Made by a program: the position numbers and the translations under genes. The notes beneath the pieces are model-generated. The model searched no databases and was not told where the DNA came from. It saw nothing but the letters and a program-made list of their open reading frames with translations. Source: JBCBZH01 sp039815415 (GTDB lineage: Bacteria > Bacteroidota > Rhodothermia > Rhodothermales > Rubricoccaceae). From it: a DNA stretch of 8,812 bases. Numbering within the stretch: the first letter of the stretch is position 1; every line of letters begins with the position of its first letter. Positions 5,673-8,812 of the stretch are shown in pieces. The stretch is from positions 1 through 8,812 of the forward strand of contig JBCBZH010000185.1 of the NCBI GenBank assembly GCA_039815415.1. Direction: 5' to 3'.

Positions 5673-6928
5673 TTCGCACCGCCAGCTCGATCCTTGGACT
5701 CTCGCTCGCAGGGCTTCTCGGGTTGGCGAGTCTCATGGGCTGCTCGCGCTCGGAACCGGAGCCGCCGCCTCCCGCTCCACCTGGCGTGGACCAGATCGAG
5801 GCCGATCTTGTTGGGCAGCGATTCGTCTTCTTCGAGGACGCGGACGGCGAGCGGGAATGGACGATTGAGGCTTCCGAGATCCGGAGGGTTCAGATCGTGG
5901 ACACCGTGCGAGCTGGCGATTCGAACCGGATGCGGGTGCGCGCGCGTGTCATGCTTGCTTCTCCGAACCGGACGATCCAAGGCGATCTCCGCCTCGACTA
6001 TGCTCATGCCGGCGGCGCGTGGCAGGTGCAGGGTGTGCAGCGCGTCGGCCCAAACTTCATCGCGGGTGATGGGGCATTCGTCCTGTTCGATGTGTCGGCT
6101 CTGCCCGAAGACACGCTTGGCAACTCTCGCGGCCTGAGCCTCGATGTCATCGCGCGCTACGATGAGGGGGCATTCATCGCCCCGCTCGATCGCTTCCGGC
6201 CTCAAATCGACGCGCTGGCGGATTCGGTGTTTGTGGGCGATTCGCTTGCCACGGCCGATTCGCTCCGCCAACTCGCAGAGTCCCGGCTGGCCTCGGAGGT
6301 GGGTGCCGCGTACGCGCGCCGGGGCACGTCTGTGCGTGTGCTGCTGCCCGGTGAGGCGCCAGAGACCGTGGCCGTCAGGGACGTCGAGGTTGGGATCCTG
6401 GGATGTGAGTTCCTGAACGCGAAGGCTTCCAGCGCCGTCAGCCTCGGGCGCGACGCTGCGCTGGGAACCACCTCGAGCGTGATTGGCGGCGCCGTGGTGC
6501 CGGGGCGCCCCTTGAATGCCGACGAACGCCGCCAGCTCGACGGGCTGGCGCGAGACCGACTTCGCGTGCAAGGACTGGATTCCGAACGGGTCCGATCTGG
6601 TGGAAGCCTTGCCGTGGATCTCGACGGAGACGGCAGCGAGGACTGGATCGGTGCGTTTGCCGTGGGCAGTCTGGAAGCGGGGACCGCGCGTGGCCTGGTC
6701 GTTGGGGCTCAACCCCTGGCATCCTCCGCGCCTCGGCTGCTGCTGGAACGCATGACGGCGCCGGGGTTTGGCACCTTCACGCTCGTCGGGGCTGTAGATC
6801 TGGACGCTGACGGGGCCTCGGAGGTGATCCTGCTCGAACAGGGCACCGAAGTCTACCAGTATCTCATCCTGACTCACCGCGCCGGTCGGTTCGCGACGGC
6901 GTTTCGGGGCGGTGGCGGCGGATGCTGA
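5669..6928 (+). CDS. Lipoprotein with two FG-GAP/calcium-loop-like D-x-D-x-D-G segments
   Basis: The 419-residue product opens with a lipoprotein signal (MIRTASSILGLSLAGLLGLASLMGC) with lipobox L-M-G-C and lipidated Cys25. A proline-rich linker (EPEPPPPAPPG, about 29-39) follows. The region from about 41 to 300 is mixed alpha/beta with short acidic segments (FFEDADGEREW, about 54-64) and is not a family I recognise. Near the C-terminus are two Asp-rich loops, DLDGDGSEDW (317-326) and DLDADGASEV (377-386). These look like the metal-binding loops of FG-GAP/beta-propeller-type repeats. The tail is FRGGGGGC, an odd Gly-rich end with a terminal Cys. The start overlaps the stop of the HAS-barrel gene by four bases, so translation is probably coupled. 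Why an envelope lipoprotein sits in a nurA operon is unclear; it may simply be co-transcribed. It is convergent with the next gene. Confidence 0.8.
   Translation: MIRTASSILGLSLAGLLGLASLMGCSRSEPEPPPPAPPGVDQIEADLVGQRFVFFEDADGEREWTIEASEIRRVQIVDTVRAGDSNRMRVRARVMLASPNRTIQGDLRLDYAHAGGAWQVQGVQRVGPNFIAGDGAFVLFDVSALPEDTLGNSRGLSLDVIARYDEGAFIAPLDRFRPQIDALADSVFVGDSLATADSLRQLAESRLASEVGAAYARRGTSVRVLLPGEAPETVAVRDVEVGILGCEFLNAKASSAVSLGRDAALGTTSSVIGGAVVPGRPLNADERRQLDGLARDRLRVQGLDSERVRSGGSLAVDLDGDGSEDWIGAFAVGSLEAGTARGLVVGAQPLASSAPRLLLERMTAPGFGTFTLVGAVDLDADGASEVILLEQGTEVYQYLILTHRAGRFATAFRGGGGGC
5680..5689 (+). repeat. Iterated 10-mer CGCCAGCTCG, copy 6
   Basis: Exact copy within the first codons of the lipoprotein gene (T-A-S-S, residues 4-7), inside the signal peptide. 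It begins on the third base of a codon. Confidence 0.8.
5909..5918 (-). repeat. Iterated 10-mer CGCCAGCTCG, copy 7
   Basis: Exact copy (plus-strand CGAGCTGGCG) in the lipoprotein gene, in phase with the codons and read R-A-G-D (residues 81-84). Confidence 0.8.
6530..6550. repeat. Iterated 10-mer copy 8 with adjacent single-mismatch inverted partner
   Basis: Exact CGCCAGCTCG at 6530-6539, one base, then CGGGCTGGCG at 6541-6550, which differs from the reverse complement at one base. The arms give a 7-bp stem CGCCAGC/GCTGGCG with a 7-nt loop inside the lipoprotein coding sequence (R-Q-L-D-G-L-A). Confidence 0.75.
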
Positions 6929-6933
6929 GGCCT

Positions 6934-6965
6934 CGAGCTGGCGACTAGAAAATCACGCCAGCACG
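6934..6965. repeat. Iterated 10-mer copy 9 in an inverted pair between convergent genes
   Basis: Exact CGAGCTGGCG at 6934-6943 and CGCCAGCACG at 6956-6965 (one mismatch), with a 12-nt spacer. The pair starts 5 bp after the lipoprotein stop and overlaps the last codons of the leftward gene, so it lies where a bidirectional terminator would be expected. No T-run flanks either side. Confidence 0.75.
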
Positions 6966-7448
6966 AGCGGCCAGTACGACGCCCGTGTCGTCCTCGCCGA
7001 TGATGATTGACGGATTGCCCTCGATGAAGAGCGAGGTCTGCCGGAGGGGGAAGGCCATTCCGTAGCCCCCATGAATGGCGGGTCCGCCCTGACCTCCACT
7101 CAATGGGACGAAGCCGCCAAAGCCTCCGAGGACGTAGCGCACGCTCGGGCCCTCACCGGGAAGCATCACAATCAGGGATGCCTGCGGATTCAGGACATAG
7201 CGGGTCGGTTCCTGATTGGCGAACAGGTGAGCACCAACGCCCAGGCTGGCCGCCACCGAAAGATCGGCGTTGATGGGTAAGGCACCTCGGCCCCGAAGCC
7301 CGATCGACAACCCATCGGGGAGCAACTCATCGCCGAGAATCGGAAACGCAAAGTCGAACGCGACACCGTATCGGGGGGGAGTGGCCGACTGCGCATGGGT
7401 GGCAGAGGCTCCCATGCAAAGCAGCAGAGCAAGGCAAAGTGAGCGCAT
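6945..7448 (-). CDS. Small exported protein, probable outer-membrane beta-barrel type, function unknown
   Basis: From the ATG at 7448 the product is 167 residues with a clear Sec signal peptide, MRSLCLALLLCMGASATHA, with likely cleavage after residue 19 before QSATPP. The mature part has alternating hydrophobic strands: YGVAFDFAFPIL, LSIGLRGRGALP, LSVAASLGVGAHL, ASLIVMLP, VRYVLGGFGGF, GGYGMAFPL, TSLFIEGNPSII and VVLAARAGVIF. It is rich in glycine and ends in a C-terminal phenylalanine, as many outer-membrane barrel proteins do. At this length it would form at most about an 8-strand barrel. The frame is open upstream to 7619, but those residues lack any pattern and would bury the signal peptide. 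No Shine-Dalgarno is visible. No specific family recognised. Confidence 0.75.
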   Translation of the reverse strand: MRSLCLALLLCMGASATHAQSATPPRYGVAFDFAFPILGDELLPDGLSIGLRGRGALPINADLSVAASLGVGAHLFANQEPTRYVLNPQASLIVMLPGEGPSVRYVLGGFGGFVPLSGGQGGPAIHGGYGMAFPLRQTSLFIEGNPSIIIGEDDTGVVLAARAGVIF

Positions 7449-7634
7449 CAGGCGGGCGGGGGGAGAGCAGGCTCTGTCGCGGAGAAGCCGCGACTCGACC
7501 TCGCAAAGTAGCTTCAAGGAACCGACTCTTGCGTCGGGTTGGCGGAGTGCCAACGGTGGCAACCGCCTCCGTTCCACAGGTGCAACCCACGCCAGCTCGT
7601 CGCGTAGCGCCATCCACATTCACCCTCTGTACTG
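7449..7634. promoter_or_regulatory. Divergent intergenic region with a 5'-leader hairpin
   Basis: This 186-bp gap between the leftward exported-protein gene and the rightward PspB-like gene should hold both promoters. I could not pick out convincing -35/-10 or Bacteroidota-type (TTTG / TAnnTTTG) boxes. It contains a perfect 7-bp hairpin, GTCGCGG (7476-7482) with CCGCGAC (7488-7494) and a 5-nt loop, about 28 bp before the leftward start. It also holds one copy of the iterated 10-mer at 7590-7599. Confidence 0.4.
7590..7599 (+). repeat. Iterated 10-mer CGCCAGCTCG, copy 10
   Basis: Exact, non-coding copy 36 bp upstream of the PspB-like start codon, with no inverted partner nearby. Confidence 0.8.
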
Positions 7635-7961
7635 ATGGAATTCGGAGAGATCCTCGCCATGCTGATCGTGTTCGTGGGCGCCCCGTGGGCGGTGTTCACC
7701 GGTATCGCGAAAGTCAAGGCCACGAATGCGGCCAAGTCTGTCGGTTCTGGATCTGGGCTTCGGATGAGTGAGCTGAAGGCCATGGTCGAAGACGCCGTGG
7801 AGGATGCAACGAGTCCGCTCCGTGCTCGCATTGAGCACCTCGAGGCCATCGCGACCGAGGACGAGGATGCGACTCGTCGGTTGGATGCGGCGCTGCTGGC
7901 CGACCTCGAAGCGGATGAGGACGACGAGCGGGCATCCGTGCGCAGCCGAGCCCGGAACTAG
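7635..7961 (+). CDS. Small membrane protein with C-terminal coiled coil, PspB-like in layout
   Basis: The 108-residue product has one N-terminal transmembrane segment (about residues 5-24, ILAMLIVFVGAPWAVFTGI). A short basic, Gly/Ser-containing linker follows, then a helix with heptad spacing (about 44-75: MSELKAMVEDAVEDA, LRARIEHLEAI) and an acidic tail (DEDDE) ending in basic residues. A short protein with an N-terminal TM helix and a cytoplasmic coiled coil matches the layout of phage-shock protein B and related envelope-stress proteins. Similarity in the coiled-coil part is only at the level of pattern, so I do not assign the symbol. No PspA or PspC gene is present in the window. The ATG has a pyrimidine-rich leader (caccctctgtactg) and no Shine-Dalgarno. 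A possible small gene follows one base after the stop. Confidence 0.75.
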   Translation: MEFGEILAMLIVFVGAPWAVFTGIAKVKATNAAKSVGSGSGLRMSELKAMVEDAVEDATSPLRARIEHLEAIATEDEDATRRLDAALLADLEADEDDERASVRSRARN

Positions 7962-7962
7962 C

Positions 7963-8223
7963 GTGCCGTCCGTCCGGCCCAGTCTCGATGATTCCGTCTG
8001 GGCCGACCTGGCCTCGCGCCGCTGGCGCCGGACGCGCTGGCAAAAGGGCCTTGCTGAAGACGCGACGTGTGCAGCGTACGGAACGCCTCTCCATCGGACG
8101 GGCACCTACTATCGCCGTCCGGCCTACACGGACGGAACGCTCTGGCTCAGCCAGCAGGCCTACGATGATCTCCGACGCTGGATGGATGCACGCACGACTC
8201 GCCAATCCACGCCTGACCGGTAG
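7963..8223 (+). CDS. Small uncharacterised protein (86 aa), GTG start
   Basis: A GTG one base after the preceding stop opens an 86-codon frame to the TAG at 8221-8223. The product is rich in Arg, Trp and Tyr: SVWADLASRRWRRTRW, LAEDATCAAYGTPLH, RTGTYYRRPAYTDGTLW and LSQQAYDDLRRWMDAR. Third codon positions are mostly G or C, and the aromatic residues form a plausible folded pattern. No family is recognised and there is no signal peptide or membrane helix. The frame extends upstream inside the PspB-like gene (to 7804), but there it is a shadow. Tight spacing suggests translation with its neighbour. It ends 2 bp before the stop of the convergent phosphatase gene. It could be spurious; the minus-strand frames across the same region look less protein-like. 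Confidence 0.5.
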   Translation: MPSVRPSLDDSVWADLASRRWRRTRWQKGLAEDATCAAYGTPLHRTGTYYRRPAYTDGTLWLSQQAYDDLRRWMDARTTRQSTPDR

Positions 8224-8225
8224 CG

Positions 8226-8812
8226 TCAGCGGTCACCCAGCCCGAACGGCAACGGCAACCGGCGCCCGCGCCGCAGCGGCACGGCCGACGCGTAGACCAG
8301 CGCGTTTTCCTCGTCGATGGCGCGGATATCCATGCGGGTTGCTGTGAGCGAGACGGCCATAAACCCTGGGGTTCGGAGAGCAAACAGGGTGCTAGGAATC
8401 TCAACAACTTCCCTGGTGAGCGAGCCCGCGCCCGAAATGAAGTAGTCCACCGTGGATCCTCTTGGACGGTGGTGCTGCAGGTTGTGATCGTGTCCGCAGA
8501 AATAGGCCTGGACGCCATGCCGCTCAAAGATCGGCGGCAGCATCTCAATCAGAATTGGGTTGTTGATGTAGTTCACCGACCCGACATAGATCGGGTGGTG
8601 CCCTACGACAATCTTCCATTCGGCAGATGAGGCAGCCAGGGTGGAGTCCAGCCAAGCGAGCTGGCGATCGGGTGTCCAGGCAATCGTCTCATCGTACTTG
8701 CTCCGCTGGGCCGCGGTGTACGTCATCGGTGACGTGTCGAGGAAGACGAAGAGGGCCTCCGTGGTGTCATCCACCGACATCGACTCCGCGTAGTACCGAG
8801 CCGGTTGGTACC
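8226..8812 (-). CDS. Purple acid phosphatase (tartrate-resistant acid phosphatase type), C-terminal part; N-terminus outside the window
   Basis: The minus-strand frame is open to the window edge. It begins YQPARYYAES before the internal ATG at 8780, so the gene is incomplete at its 5' end; 194 residues are visible. Numbered from that ATG, it contains LFVFLDTSP (10-18), QLAWLDSTL (40-48), KIVVGHHPIY (56-65) with metal-type His61, YFCGHDHNLQ (93-102) with His97 and His99, and YFISGAGSLT (113-122). This order, PARYY / FLDT / GHHP / GHDHNLQ / SGAG, is that of the low-molecular-weight purple acid phosphatases (ACP5/TRAP type). These use a binuclear metal centre to hydrolyse phosphomonoesters. The N-terminal GD-x-G and GDN ligands must lie beyond 8812. 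Such enzymes are usually secreted or lipid-anchored; the signal is not visible here. The C-terminal tail is basic and runs past the usual family end (LRRGRRLPLPFGLGDR). Confidence 0.9.
   Translation of the reverse strand, partial: YQPARYYAESMSVDDTTEALFVFLDTSPMTYTAAQRSKYDETIAWTPDRQLAWLDSTLAASSAEWKIVVGHHPIYVGSVNYINNPILIEMLPPIFERHGVQAYFCGHDHNLQHHRPRGSTVDYFISGAGSLTREVVEIPSTLFALRTPGFMAVSLTATRMDIRAIDEENALVYASAVPLRRGRRLPLPFGLGDR
8657..8666 (-). repeat. Iterated 10-mer CGCCAGCTCG, copy 11
   Basis: Exact copy inside the phosphatase gene, in phase with the codons and read R-Q-L-A. The same register and peptide start (R-Q-L) recur in the unrelated lipoprotein at 6530. Confidence 0.8.

Noticed and set aside
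5558..6877. 439-codon minus-strand frame opposite the lipoprotein gene
   Set aside because: The plus strand has a lipobox, coupled start and Asp-rich loops; the antisense frame has no domain and shadow composition.
702..8666. Explaining the 10-mer as common codon pairs such as GAG-CTG-GCG
   Set aside because: Only one copy is read as E-L-A; the others fall in different registers, on the other strand or outside genes.
702..8666. A CRISPR array or REP element family
   Set aside because: Copies share only about 10 bp, have irregular spacing from 24 to about 1800 bp and no shared longer flanks.

Overview
The window is GC-rich (roughly 65% by eye) and densely coding. It looks like a chromosomal segment of a Gram-negative bacterium. 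Several lines point, at moderate confidence, to a Rhodothermota/Bacteroidota-type organism: the style of the HemW and DUF192 proteins, lipoproteins and an exported barrel-like protein, and start codons with no Shine-Dalgarno sequence and often pyrimidine-rich leaders. Gemmatimonadota or a similar high-GC phylum is the main alternative. I see no tRNA, rRNA, CRISPR array, insertion sequence or phage gene.

Layout: (1) 1-173, the 3' end of an A-type iron-sulfur carrier gene (IscA/SufA/ErpA family). (2) 284-1129, an OmpA-like-domain protein without a signal peptide. (3) A strong intrinsic terminator at 1188-1220, which ends the leftward unit hemW -> DUF192 lipoprotein (3105-1909 and 1845-1357). 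(4) Divergent from hemW, a rightward set: an AhpD/carboxymuconolactone-decarboxylase-like protein (3173-3685), the NurA nuclease (3780-4934), a HAS-barrel protein (5064-5672) and an overlapping lipoprotein (5669-6928). (5) A leftward small exported protein (7448-6945), then rightward a PspB-like small membrane protein (7635-7961) and a small uncharacterised ORF (7963-8223). (6) The C-terminal part of a leftward purple-acid (TRAP-type) phosphatase running off the right edge.

The most notable finding is not a gene. The exact 10-mer CGCCAGCTCG (reverse complement CGAGCTGGCG) occurs 11 times in 8.8 kb, where well under one copy is expected by chance. Copies lie on both strands (5 and 6), in coding and non-coding DNA, and in at least five of the six possible reading registers, encoding unrelated peptides (RQL, PAR, ASS, RAG, ELA). 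Selection on the protein therefore cannot explain it. Two exact copies form an inverted pair that begins one base after the nurA stop codon. Two further exact copies are paired with single-mismatch inverted partners. This density and arrangement resemble the DNA uptake sequences of Neisseriaceae and Pasteurellaceae, or the HIP1 octamer of cyanobacteria. I know of no such element with this sequence. The working hypothesis is a lineage-specific highly iterated oligonucleotide, possibly a DNA uptake signal.

Functionally, the iron-sulfur carrier, HemW and the AhpD-like protein fit a redox/cofactor neighbourhood. nurA with the HAS-barrel gene suggests a DNA-end-processing pair whose HerA partner is not in the window.
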